64,000 nt of DNA. It comes from Lonicera japonica. Its lineage: Eukaryota; Streptophyta; Magnoliopsida; Dipsacales; Caprifoliaceae. Position 1 is the first letter of the stretch; each line of letters starts with the position of its first letter. Below are positions 1 through 11,530 of this stretch, piece by piece. Both the position numbers and the translations under genes were made by a program. The stretch covers positions 38,793-102,792 of the forward strand of contig JAKCWG010000186.1 in NCBI GenBank assembly GCA_021464415.1. The letters run 5' to 3'. The notes under the pieces are model-generated. The model was not told where the DNA came from and ran no database searches. It saw only the letters and a list, made by a program, of their open reading frames with translations.

Positions 1-606
1 GATATTGAATCCAAACATTTTACCAAGCTTATCATAAAATGAACTTCGCCTTCATGATCCTTGGAAGCTTCAGGTAATAAAATCTTCAATGAATACTATA
101 ATCGATTCAACAAGATTTACAAACAAAAATGTGTCTTCATCGAAGGAATTAAGCCAACCATAAATAAACCTTACAAACACAATACATCCTAAACAGACTC
201 AATGACTTGATAACTATAACACCGCAATCCCAAACGAAATTATAATTATACAAAGACACATTGAACCTAACAAACTAATCTTGAAACTCAACACATGCCA
301 ACACACCAAGCTTCTAGTGGATGTACATAAATACGAACCCAAAAAAAAATAACTCAAACCAAAATACCGTGAAAAGCACTTGTGAATATCTGAGAGAGAT
401 ATAAAATAAATAAGCATAGATAAGTAAACAATAGCCAACCAAACATCTCCCCCTCAACCTATGAACTTATTTCTCCCCTTTTTGTGAGGGATAGCCAAAG
501 ACAACCAAGAACATTCAAAAGTGAATAGCATATGCATCTAAAATTTAGAAAAATGAACCATAGCATATTAAGATAATAAAAGCGAAGTAACAATATCCAC
601 AAACAA
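1..606 (-). repeat. unassigned AT-rich stretch, possible LTR-element remnant
   Basis: No conserved protein domain is recognisable. On the minus strand there are two purine-rich tracts (about 443-458 and 470-490, the latter reading AAAAAGGGGAGAAATAAG) that resemble polypurine tracts beside 3' LTRs of plant copia-type elements. The possible reading frames are hydrophobic and low in complexity and are not supported as genes. The stretch ends where the TGTAACGCCCC terminus of the next LTR begins. The retroelement assignment is a weak inference. Confidence 0.25.
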
Positions 607-1981
607 TGTAACGCCCCGAATCCCGTTAAGAGGATTTCTCCTCCGAGACCCGGTTTGTCACAGGTGCCGTACGCCGATGGCGGAACAACTAGATACAATC
701 CCTATGTAAAGCTTATAAATCCACAATATAAATAATAAGAATATTTCTGATTCACAAATTATGTCCATAAAATAAAAAGTAACACTACAACTCAATAGCT
801 AGCCTCCAACGAGGTCCCAAATACAAGTATACGATTTCCACAATTTATATGCAGATGTTCTTATACAAATGTAACAAACGAATTATTAATGAAACTCAAT
901 GGACAAAGGTCCTTTTATCATAAAGGACCTATAACTGGTTTGAGGTATAGAGGCCTTCTATAGAGTCATGTCCTCGCTCTCCTTTTTCCCCGAAAGCACC
1001 TGTAGAATCAACTGGTTGGAAAATATGTGGTGTGAGTCAAAAGGACTCAGTGGGAATCGTATATAATATATTTAAATCAAACAATATGTAGAAATCCTTT
1101 TGTTTAATATTACGAATTAAGTCCTTTACATACATATAGTAATTGAAGGAAAACCTTTTCTTATCTCATTAAGCAGTCTTAAAATCATGGATAATGTATA
1201 ACCGATACCAGGTAAACACTATGGCATAGTTAATCATATGTTCATCCCATGAAACTCGAGCCATAATCTTGCAAATCTCGCTACTATCCAAGCGTACAAC
1301 TAGGTCTGCATTTCGTGGCCTTTCAACCACGCAGCAGCAGGGCCTCCCGTTATTTTCTATGCACGATTTTGGGTCTTTCACCCAGGGGCGCTTTGTCCTA
1401 ACTTAAGTTTCGTGACCATGCCTGGGACTGTTCATGGACTAGTTCTAACAATAGTCTCAGTAAGTTATCACCCATCTTATATGAGAAGCAATTGTATCAT
1501 TTTAATGATTTTCATTAATCAACTATAGCATCAATATGTAACCGACGGGGAAATATCATATTAATTATTCCATCGGGTTTAAGAACTCATAAACGTAGGT
1601 TTTGTAAAAATAATCAACCACTTGAACCCTTAAGAGTAGACGCTTGACTTTATAATAAAGTTTATCAACAATAAAGTGGGTTTTCAAGCAAACCAAATGA
1701 ATAGCCTTAATATCTTGTTGAAAACATATGTTTTAATATATCTATATATATGTGTGTATAGGATATCCAAACTTTTAAGAAAAGTGTTAACTTTATATCA
1801 ATATTTACACCTTATAAAATTGGGGGTTCAAGTAGATTTTGTGTAAAACAATCGGTCCATATCAAATGCCTCGTTGAACCAAGTTATTTTAACAATAAGT
1901 AGACCACTTGGTTCATCAATTCCAACATTTCATCATGCTTTCATCATATACCCAAAATATATATGTGTGTATATATATAAC
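607..1981 (-). repeat. truncated Tekay-like gypsy LTR, 3' portion
   Basis: The stretch starts at TGTAACGCCCC, the reverse complement of a ...GGGGCGTTACA LTR end. It shares its order of motifs with the fuller copy at 23040-26124: the terminal CGCCCC/CCGAGACCCGG segment, a 'gagtcaaaaggactcagtggg' segment near 1033-1055, and a segment around 1295-1400 with GCATTTCGTGGCCTTTCA and TTTTGGGTCTTTCACCCAGG. About 1.4 kb of the expected 3 kb LTR is present. It stops where an LTR of opposite orientation begins at 1982. No primer-binding site is visible left of 607, so it is a solo or 3' LTR fragment. Confidence 0.55.
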
Positions 1982-3545
1982 TGTAACAACACGTTCTTAA
2001 ATTTCATGATCATCACATTTAATATCGCGATTAAGGCGATTCCGAGCTCCGGATAGTGATATACTGCTCTGAAAGGATCGACAGGGTTCGGAGACTTCCA
2101 ATGAGTTCCATTAATATATTTAAGCTTGTTAGAATAGCCGTAAGTCATTTCGGGTGGTTCGAGTTGAAATCGAGATATAAATTTCAAATTTTCAATTTAC
2201 ACGACTTCATGATTTTGGATAACTTTGAGGAAGCGTAACACCTTCGTTCTTTACCAGATTGAGTTTCCGTCCATAAGGGGGTGTATATTTTTATGAAATC
2301 TACAATTTTCATGTTTTATTCGAAGGCAAATTCAGACTCCTACTATGTCGAAATTGAGCGCGAAATAGGTTAATCGCTAACAGTTCATTTTGTAACCTTG
2401 TGCGTAGAGCTGACTTCGACCCATTTCTGAGAATAATCCATCGATAATTTGGGAAATCTTTCTTCAGGAAGTTGTAGAGCATTTGACAAGCTTTTCGTGG
2501 ACATAAAGATCACCTCGATCGGAGTCCCGAACGAAAAGTTATGGTTAATTGAAGTTCGCTGCTGCTAGAACCTTTTTATGCGCGGACATAATTTTTATAT
2601 ATATTAGCAAGCTTCAGTCCGTTTCATTCTTCTCTCATAATACACTCAGACCATTTTAGAGATAGAGAGATAGCTTGTTCATGAAGAAGGGTTGAAGAAA
2701 ACCCCTTTCACCTAGCTTCATCACTTGAAACAAGCAGCAAACCAACACCAAAACCACCATCAGAAAATATTGTTCATCGTCCTTTTCATCTCACCGCCTG
2801 TTCTACAGTTCGCTCTAGCTCGAGGAAGCTGGTGATTCTTTTAACCTAGAGTTAATACATCATCTATGCTTGTAGGAACCCACTCCAATAAGGTAGGAAC
2901 ACTAGTATTAACATATATTTTAAGAGTTATTGCATTCAATCATCATGTTCACGTCAATTTGGGGATTTTTCTATATATCATGATTTCTGCGTATACGTGA
3001 GATTTGGGTCTCTGATTTATGATTATAATGGTTGATTATCACATATTATTGATAGCACATCATAATTTTCTACGTAACTCGCTTGTTTCGCAGATTTACA
3101 ACAAACCCATATTACAGGTCACTAGCACGCAAGCGTATATAAGTTAACTTTGGACAGTAAAATATAGATGCATGCTAGATACAGGATTTTGAACGTAATA
3201 CGAGTTATACCATACCATATTTTGATATTTATAACTCTTATGTAAATTATTGAGATTGTGTTGGGATTTTTATACTGAGTAGCCATACCGTTGGTACCAG
3301 ATAGATATTTGAGATACAAATCATTACCTTGGGGATATTTTCCATCTAGGTGGACCCGGTAGGGGGTCCCTGCCTTGGGGGCAGAAGAACTCGAGTTAGA
3401 CCGCGATCTGTGTGCACATGTTATGAAAAAAATCCTAGATGTGAGTTATGTACGCACGATTATATGACGATAGATCTGGTCACGATGATTTGGCACTCTC
3501 GGTATGACTATTTACATGTATTATGGATATTTCTTCATGGTTAAT
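1982..3545 (+). repeat. truncated Tekay-like gypsy LTR, 5' portion
   Basis: This LTR begins with TGTAACAACACG. Its segment 2030-2240 is the reverse-complement counterpart of 25880-26100 in the fuller minus-strand copy; both encode in passing the same peptide-like shadow 'SVSH.GWFELKS', which shows homology but not a gene. A TATA box (ATTTTTATATATATT, 2591-2605) lies about 600 bases in, followed by a leader-like stretch. A region near 3340-3400 has CTTGGGGGCAG. The distal half is missing and the boundary near 3545 is approximate. Confidence 0.5.
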
Positions 3546-3619
3546 TATATTTTGGTTTTGAGAAATTAAATTACATTCCAGATTTCTAAATACTACTGTT
3601 TCACATAACTAATATAACT

Positions 3620-4330
3620 AATGCGTATCTTGGTCAATAGAATTCGAAAGTGAAGCTTTTTGACTTTGAAAAAGTGTAATTTAGAACCTAATATTGCTAC
3701 TACATGACAAAAATAATTCAAGTTGATTAAACTTCTCAAAAATCACTATCTTAACATTCTTATAAAGTTTGAATAGGTTTGAACATGATTCAAATCAAAT
3801 CCGTTTTAAAAAGAATGTTGAAAGTCAAAACTAGCACTTTTTCGGCACTTACGTGAATAAATACCAAAACAATGCCAAATCAGCAAATTCACCTAGAAAA
3901 CTAACCCAACTAATTATAAGATAAAGACTGTCACAAATCAGCCACATTAGGATATTGGTGCAAAATTCCGTGAATTGACGTTTTACGGTTCTTAATCAAA
4001 TGAAACTTTTGAGCTAACTTATAGAAACATGTTTTTAATGCATGTAAAGATAAAAAAAAAATACTCATACATTCATTAGGTGATCTATAACCAATGGAAA
4101 AATTAGATTCAAACCTAAATTGGATTACATTCAAAGATTAATTACGCATCTTTCATTACGGACCTCTAACTAACGATTTAGCCAGACATATTCAAATTAA
4201 ACATACAAATAAACTTAAAAATCATGAAAAATAGTAGTCACGTGCCTAATAATGTAAAAAATCTGATTTAAAAACTTTTGACTTTGGAATTTCTTAATTT
4301 CGATTTAAAATAAAGATTTTACAGCTAAAT
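3620..4330 (-). repeat. inverted LTR fragment matching 19455-20150
   Basis: The reverse complement of this stretch aligns with + strand 19455-20150 over about 700 bases. Shared landmarks include GTAATCCAATTTA, CCATTGGTTATAGATCACCTA, TTTGATTAAGAACCGTAAA and TTAGTTGGGTTAGTTTT. The partner lies inside the LTR of the Athila-like element on the + strand, so this piece is an LTR fragment in opposite orientation beside the gag remnant. It may come from a separate insertion or from an inversion. Bases 4331-4440 have a further LTR-end-like sequence when read on the minus strand (CCTTGTGGTTTGAC). Confidence 0.6.
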
Positions 4331-4439
4331 GACACCCGTGAAATAGTGCAATCGAATCACCCAAATGTAGGAGGTCAAGTTGTAGTATAGACTTATAGAA
4401 GTCCGATTGTCAAACCACAAGGAGGGGGCCTAAAGCTTC

Positions 4440-4782
4440 GTGTATCACAAGTTTCCAATCACCACCACCACTTCAACCATTTTAACAGCCCTAGTCTAAT
4501 TTCCAACCACCGCCACCACTTCAACCATTCTACCATCAATCCCAACCTCCATTTAGTTTTCAATCTCCACCGAGCAATATCAACAACCACAAGGTTCGAA
4601 TCCTAATTCTTATATTCCACCGCATAGGAAAGTCCCTGGGGAGAATTTACAAGGCATGTTCCAGCAGATGCTGCAGACGATGAACTAAATGAAAGTTTCT
4701 ATAGAGAAGTTTGCTAATCAGAATGATTCGAAGGGGAAGGCAGTTTTCCCAGCCCAAACTCAGCCTAATCCCAAAGCCACTA
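4440..4782 (+). pseudogene. Athila-like gag remnant, C-terminal part
   Basis: The frame ending at 4782 reads through a proline-, threonine- and glutamine-rich tail typical of the gag C terminus of Athila-type gypsy elements (IPPHRKVPGENLQGMFQQML, then FANQNDSKGKAVFPAQTQ). It contains an in-frame stop (TAA at 4687) where glutamine is expected. The frame resumes exactly after the solo LTR inserted at 4783, once one copy of the CACTA target duplication is discounted. The N-terminal gag is absent. This is a dead capsid-polyprotein fragment. Confidence 0.6.
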
Positions 4783-6189
4783 TATTGGTCGAAAAATACC
4801 CTAGAGGGGGTGAATAGGGTTTTTAAAACTTAATCGGATTTTTAAAATCGATTTAAAAATGTTTAATGTCTATATCAATCAAGTAATCAAGAAACAAAGT
4901 TAATTCTAATCACAAAGTATAAATATCACAATATAAGAGATCAAGAGATAGAAAAATTGAACCGATAGAAGTCGAAGACTTTTTGTCCACACGGTTCGGC
5001 TTGTTAGCCCCTACTTCTGCGCTCGGTTAGTACCCCGAGAATTTCCACTAATTTTTATCTTCTTCCGGGTGAAGATCAAACCTCTACAAGTGTATTATTC
5101 TCACACACTCTTACAAGTATTGAATATCTCTCAATACTCTCACAAGATTTTCACTCTTGCTATCTTAAGAGACAAACCTCTCTTAATGTTTGAAAGAAAA
5201 GATTTGGTGACTAACACCAATGTACAATAGCTCTCAAGTGTATGAAGATTACAATTTATGCTCACACTAAGAGATGTCAAATTTGATCAACAAAATATAG
5301 CTCAAAATAAAGATGATTGATCAAAAGAAATGTTCTTGAATCTTTGAATATTGAATGTAGATTAATAGAATAGTGTAGGAATGATTCAAGAGTGTTTAAA
5401 TAAGTCTTAGATGGTGTATATATAGTCTAGGACACCATATGGCCGTTTGGAGGGAGTTGGTAGAGGTTTGGTACCAAAAGTGGTAAAAAATCTGAAATCC
5501 AACAGCTAGTTTCTGGGCCATCAGTTGGCTGGGCAAGGCTCATCAGTCGACTGAGTGCCCATCAGTCGACTGATGGTTCCCTCTGGTCTGCTGCCAGATT
5601 GACCAAAAATTCCATTTTTCACACTTATGCAAATTAGCTCAAAAATCAATCTTGAAGCTAGGGGATACTTAAATATGACTTTCTAAGACTTCTATAATGT
5701 AAAGAGCTCCGAAATGAGTTCGTTTAATATTTAAAATGAATTTGTTTCAAGAACGGGTTTTTCACTAAAAATAAGATTTTTGACGGAAACTTGATTCAAC
5801 TTTTGATTTGATCAATCTTATAATATAGAAATATTGTATGAGCTATTATGATGATCAAATTGGAATCTTTACAATGGAAACTAAAGCACTCACTCACATA
5901 TACAATAACAAGTCTTCGAGGGCTTTGTTCGTATCTTCGTTTCTCTTCTTCCTTGGCTCAATGTTCTTCAAAGAAATGCCATTGGACATGTATTAACCAA
6001 GAGTTGTGTGAGGTGTAAGATATTGATTGCAATACTTTGTAGATGAATGATCTTGATTCCGGCTTTTCGGTTAAGTCCACGTATGATCAATTTATTGTGG
6101 CTATAGCTTAAAACATCAACTAAGTTAAATTACACAAGATTAAGTTTATTGTTATTATCAAAACAAGATTAGTGACTTTCAAGTCAACA
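4783..6189 (+). mobile_element. solo LTR (1407 bp) inside the gag remnant, TSD CACTA
   Basis: The element starts TATTGGTCG (a decayed TG) and ends GTCAACA. It is flanked by perfect 5-bp direct repeats CACTA at 4778-4782 and 6190-6194. The gag reading frame is in register on both sides, which proves insertion. The left end carries the 'GAGGGGGTGAATAGGG' sequence common to a widespread plant LTR family. A TATA box (TGTATATATAG) lies near 5415-5425. No internal coding region remains, so it is a solo LTR left by LTR-LTR recombination. The related copy at 41366-42741 supports family membership. LTR orientation is inferred from the TATA box. Confidence 0.85.
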
Positions 6190-8113
6190 CACTAATTACT
6201 CTTCTTCTTTAGGCACTAATCAATATCATGAGCAAATCAAAGATATCACTACTTTAAAGAGTGGTAGAGTTGTTGAAAATTAGATAAAGCCACCTCCATC
6301 TGAATATGTTCAAACAAGAAGGATGGAGGAAGAAGACGAAGAAGTTAAAACCGAGCAGTACATTCTACTAAAGCCTTGAGATAAGTTGAGATAGCTAAGG
6401 AAGCTAAGGCAAAAGCCTAGATTGTGAATGATGTTCCTGAAAAAGATGAAACTTCAATTCCTCACATTCCTGTTCCTTTTCCTCAAAGGTTGCAAAAACT
6501 AGCTAAAGATAACTGTAATTCTGAGATTCTCGATCTTTTTAAGCAGGTAATGATCAACATTCCTCTTTTGGATGCGATCAAGCAAATTCCTTATTATACT
6601 AAGTTTTTTAAAGACTAGTGCACCATAAAGAGAAGAGTCTTTGTTCAAAAGAAAGCATTTTTAGCTAATCAGGCGAGCTCAATCATTCAACATAATTTTC
6701 CAGCCATGTACAAGGATCCTGGTTGTCCTACCATTTCTTGTTACATTGGTGATTAAAAGATTGAACATGCTCTCTTAGATCTTTGTTCTAGTGTGAACTT
6801 ACTCTCTTATTCTATTTATCATTAGTTAGGTTTGGGTGACTTGAAACCCACAAGAATTACCTTGCAACTGGCTAATCGTTCCGTGAAAGTTCCACGAGGA
6901 GTAGTTGAAGATATTTTAGTTAAGGTTAATAACTTTGTATATCCAATTGACTTTATTGTTCTAGATACTCAATCTATGGCTAACATTAGTACCTAGATTC
7001 CCATCATTCTAAGAATACCTTTCCTTGCTACTGTCAATGCTATTATCAGTGTTAGGAATGGTGTTATGAAGCTTTCATTCCGAAATATGACTCTCAATGT
7101 CAATATTTTGTCAATTCCTAGACAGCCAAATCTTGAAGAAGAAGATATTCAAGAAGCCAGTTACTTGGATACGGTTTTAGAGGAATACTTTGGTTTGTTA
7201 CAGTATGAGGACCTAGTTGAGCCAACTTTGACTCATTCTCTTTTTGATTTTGATGGTTATTCTCCTATTGAGAAAGAGATAAGAGAGGCAGTTTTTAATC
7301 TCAATTCCAGCATAGATTCTAAAGAGCCCAAAGCAGAATAGGCTATGTGGACTGAAAAGTTTGAAGAACTCTCACCGAGTAATTCTCTAGTCATCCCTTC
7401 TACGTTTGAAGCTCCCAAATTGGAACTTAAGCCCTTACTCCAGGAGCTAAAGTACGTTTTTTTAGGAGAATTCGAAACTTATCATCTCATAGTTCCAAGC
7501 AAGTTGAATTCCACTCAAGAGTCTAAGCTCTTGAAAGACCTTAAGTTACACAAAGATGCGTTAGGATGGACTATAACTAATCTTAAAGGTATAAGTCCTG
7601 ATATCTGAACTAGTAAGATATACCTTGAAGAAGATACTAAGCTATCTCGACAGATGCAGAGGAAGTTAAATCCCAACATGGAAGAAGTAGTTTGCAAGGA
7701 AGTTCTTAAACTCTTAGATGTTGGTATCATTTACCCTATCTCTAATAGCAAATGAGTAAGTCTTACTTAAGTTGTGCCTAAAAAGTCTGGCATAACTGTT
7801 GTTCCTAATGCTGAAGGTAAGCTAGTTTCCACACATGTTACCACTGGTTGGTCCATGCGTATTGATTATCGCAAGCTTAACTCTGTAACCAGGAAAGATC
7901 ATTGTTCACTCCCATTTCTTGATCAAACTTTGGAGACAGTGGCTGGTCATTCTTTCTATTGCTTTTTAGATGGTTACAGTGGTTACAATCAAATAGAGAT
8001 TGCTCCCGAAGATCAGGAGAAACCCACTTTCACTTATCCTTTTGGTACTTTTGCTTACAAGAGAATGCCAATTTGGCTTTTGCAATGCACCAGCGACCTT
8101 CCAAAGGTGTATG
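6190..8113 (+). pseudogene. Athila-like gag end, protease and N-terminal RT remnant
   Basis: This is the continuation of the gag-pol remnant. It runs from a gag tail with 'YHEQIKDITTLKSGR' (from about 6219) through a linker with 'FPQRLQKLAKDN' (6424-6618) to a retropepsin-like region around 6700-7050 (LLDLCSSVNLL, where Athila proteases carry a D-x-G-type site; the glycine is replaced by cysteine). The RT N-terminal part is at 7620-8113 (MRIDYRKLNSVTRKDH, then CFLDGYSGYNQIEIAPEDQ). Frames break repeatedly: stops at 6285, 7753-7755 and 7768-7770 lie inside otherwise conserved segments. The RT is interrupted at 8113 by a solo LTR and resumes at 9319. Gag and protease would build and mature retroelement particles; none of this can be functional. 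Confidence 0.8.
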
Positions 8114-9313
8114 TGTGAACACCCTAATCCACGACTCTCGTGTGAACCTAACAAGCTTTTCGCATCAAGTCTTGAGTCATCATGCATATAAGAGACCATT
8201 AGGAAAAAATCCTGATTTTCGAGCGCGTCAGGAATCTACCACAACCATGTTGCCACTTCGCTTACTAGAAAAATTGAGTTTTTTGATAGCCAGCTGCACG
8301 CCCCCCAACCTCACGGTTGGCTCCCAACTTTATGATTGGCGCATACCCTAGTCGCACAGTTGGCTTCGAGCCACACGCCTTAGCCGCAACCCTCCCTAGC
8401 CGTACGGCTGGCTCCTAGCTGCGTGGCTACCCAGGCCATTTTCTGCATTTTTTCTCTATAAATAGGACCCTTGGGCTCTCATTTGGGGATATCAACACTC
8501 AGTAGTGTTTTTAGTAAGGGAAAACTCTGTCCAAATTATTAGAGAGTCTTTTCTTTTGGAAAATTTCTAGAAATAGAGAGTTAGAGAGAGAAAGTTAGGG
8601 AGAGAAAGTTTTAGAGAGAGAAAGTTAGTGAGAGAAAGTCCTAGAGAGAGAAGGAAGCAAGCAAGGCAATCAAGGCAAGGTTCTTATTTCTTCTTCAAGC
8701 GCATCAGGTACGTCTTTCTACAACTCTCCTACTGCATTTCAAATTCATTTTTAAATACAAAAAATTAGATAACTTGCAAAGAAGTTCACAGTTTTCTAAA
8801 CTAGTCCATTCTAAGTTTTACAAGAAATCTAAAATCCGTTTTGAAACGTTTTCAAAACAAACAAAAATACAAAAAACAGTTTCCAAACAAAAGGAACTAT
8901 GAGACTCTGATTTCATTCTACGAATGAATACGTAGGTGCTTGCAAAGCTCGAGTTTGATTTCAAAATACCGTTTTAAACTGAATTCATCCGGAAAGGACT
9001 ATTCTGAAAACTATTCAAACTACTTGCAAGATATCTAAAGTAAGAATTAAATACATGATCCATTAAGAGACCGAAAGGGTGAATTGGGTGCCTAACACCT
9101 TCCCAATTCATAACGTAGTTCCCGAACCCTAGCAAAATATATTTTAAACTCTAGTTTCAAACGTATGAAAGATAGTTTGTTTTCAAATTATCCTTCGTAC
9201 GATCTTTTGTTTATTTTCTTGTAAAACAAAATGGCGACTCTATAAAACAAGTTTTCATTTATTCGAAACGAAAGAAAATCGAGAAGTATGGGTCTCGGGT
9301 CCGGATTCTCACA
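8114..9313 (+). mobile_element. solo LTR (1200 bp) inside RT, TSD GTATG
   Basis: The insert begins TGTGAACACCC and ends GGATTCTCACA, so its termini are TGTGA/TCACA. It is flanked by perfect GTATG direct repeats at 8109-8113 and 9314-9318. The RT reading frame continues across the two flanks. A core promoter is evident (CTATAAATAG, 8456-8465), followed by a purine-rich GAGAGAGAAAGTTAG leader repeat (8576-8660). Near the right end are 'GGGTGCCTAACACCTTCCC' (9088-9106) and 'AAATGGCGACTCT', which I recall from Tat-lineage LTRs. Imperfect GGTTGGCTCC-type repeats occupy 8290-8430. No coding region is present. Confidence 0.9.
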
Positions 9314-9318
9314 GTATG

Positions 9319-11530
9319 ATGAGTATCTTTAGTGACATGGTGGAAACGTTTCTCGAAATTTTCATGGACGATTTCTCTCTTTTTGGTGATTCTTTTAAAG
9401 ATTGTCTCCAGAATTTGGAGAAAGTCTTGGTTCGTTGCAAGGACAATAATCTTGTTCTGAATTGGGAAAATGCCATTTCATGGTTACCCAAGGAATTGTT
9501 TTAGGTCATATTGTCTCAACTGAAGGAATCTAAGTGGATAAGGCTAAATTGACCTCATTGCTAATTTGCCAGTTCCCAAAATTGTCAAAGAGGTTAGATC
9601 ATTTTTAGGCCACGCTGGTTTCTATATATAAGAGGTTTATCAAAGACTTCAATGCTATCTCTCCACCCCTATGTAACCTGATAACCAAGGATGCACCATT
9701 TGAATGGACTTCAGCGTGTCAAGAAGCTTTCGACAAGCTCAAGGAAATGCTCACAACTGTACCCAATGTGTAACCACCTGATTGGACTTACCATTTGAGC
9801 TTATGTGCGACGCTAGTGATGATGCCATTAGAGTTGTCTTAGGTCAAAGGAAGGACAAGAAGCCCCATATTATTTAATACGCTAACCAAACTTTAAATGA
9901 TGCTCAGTTGAACTATTCCACGACTGAGAAAGAGTTGCTAGCAATTGTTTTTTCTTTAGATAAGTTTCGATCTTACCTTATTAGATCACCGATTGTCTAC
10001 TTTACTGATCACTCAGCAATTAAGTATCTCCTTACGAAGAAAGATGCGAAAGCAAGGTTAATTAGGTGGATCCTACTGTTCCAAGAAATTGACTTGATTA
10101 TCAAGCATAAGAAAGGAGTAGAAAATGTGGTAGCTAATCACTTATCTAGGCTCATTAGCGAAGTTCGAGACACAGAAAATTTACCTATTTAAGAAAAAAA
10201 TTCAGAAGAACAACTGATAGCTATTCCTAGTTTGCCATGGTATACAGATATCGTGAATTACCTTACCACAGGAAAGGTTCCTGATTGGCCTCGTCAAGAG
10301 GGAAATCGGTTCTTTACTTTGGTGAAGAATTTCTATTTTCATGATCCGTACTTATACAAGTACTGTCCTAATCAAATATTAAAAAGACGTGTCCCAGCAG
10401 AGGAAGCTAAATCCATCATGTATGCTTGTTATGAAACAGCATGCGGGGGCATTTTTCTTTCCGCAAAACGGTGGATAAAATTTTGCAATGTGGTTTTTAC
10501 TGGCCTACTATTTTCAAAGATGTGAAGAACTACTGCAGAATGTGCGCTCTTTGTCAAATGCTAAGTGCAAATTCAAGAAGGAACATGATGCCTCAAACTA
10601 ATATCATGTCAGTTGAAATTTTTTATTGTTGGGGTATAGACTTCATGGGGCCATTTCCTCTTTCATTTGGGCACCAGTACATTCTTGTCGCTATCGAATA
10701 TGTGTCTAAATGAGTTAAAGTCATTCCCACTAGAAATAATTATCATTTTACGGTTATTACATTCCTTAAACAAAATATCATTTCTAGGTTTGGCACACCA
10801 AAAGTGATAATAAGTGATCAAGGCAGTCACTTCTGTAATAAACTGTTTGAGAAATTTATATAGCATTACGGAGTGAAACACCAAGTCTCTTTAGCGCATC
10901 ACCACAGACAAATGGTCAAGTTCAATTAGCCAACAGAGTGATCAAGAGAATCCTCAAGAAAACAGTCAATGTTAATCGGAGAGATTGGTCTATTCGTTTG
11001 ACAGATGCTTTATGGGCTTATCGAACCGCCTATAAAACGAGTTTGAATATGTGCCCGTACTGGTTATTTTATGGTAAGGCATGCCATCTCCCTCTGGAGA
11101 TTGAACAGAAGGCATTCTGGGCTATTAAAGCTAAACTTCAATCTTCGAAAGAGTGGTAAAGAGAGGAGCTTGCAATTGAATGAACTTGAAGAATTACGTC
11201 ATGATGCGTATGATAATTCTATAATTTTCAAGGAAAAAACAAAGCATTTCCATGATCAAAAAGTCCTGAGGAAGAATTTTGAGCCCGGATAAAAAGTTCT
11301 ATTTTATGATTCATGGCTCCATTTATTTTCTAAAAAACTTCGGTCAAGATGGACTAGTCTTTTCAAAATTCGTACAGTCTTTCCTTATGAAGCAGTGGAA
11401 TTGGAGAATCCAAAAGATGGCAGTATGTTTAAAGTTAATAGGCATCGATTGAGGCCATTTTTGGAGAAGCTTGATAACAGTGAACAGAGCATTGAGTTGG
11501 TCGAACCTAACTATGATGCTACTGGATGAT
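9319..11530 (+). pseudogene. Athila-like pol remnant: RT C-terminal part, RNase H, integrase
   Basis: The RT resumes with the catalytic FMDD box (9361-9372) in 'LEIFMDDFSLFGDSF'. RNase H follows at about 9780-10190 (YSTTEKELLAIVFSLDKF, then HHKKGVENVVA-like end). Next come the integrase zinc-binding region (about 10410-10560; CRMCALCQ) and the integrase core (GIDFMGPF near 10636; ISDQGSHF near 10815). The end contains [15 protein letters not shown] (11080-11124), characteristic of the Athila lineage. Disruptions include a TGA at 10711 replacing a tryptophan, a frameshift near 10895, and glutamine in place of the third catalytic acidic residue of the integrase. The gene cannot encode an active polymerase or integrase. 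Confidence 0.85.
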
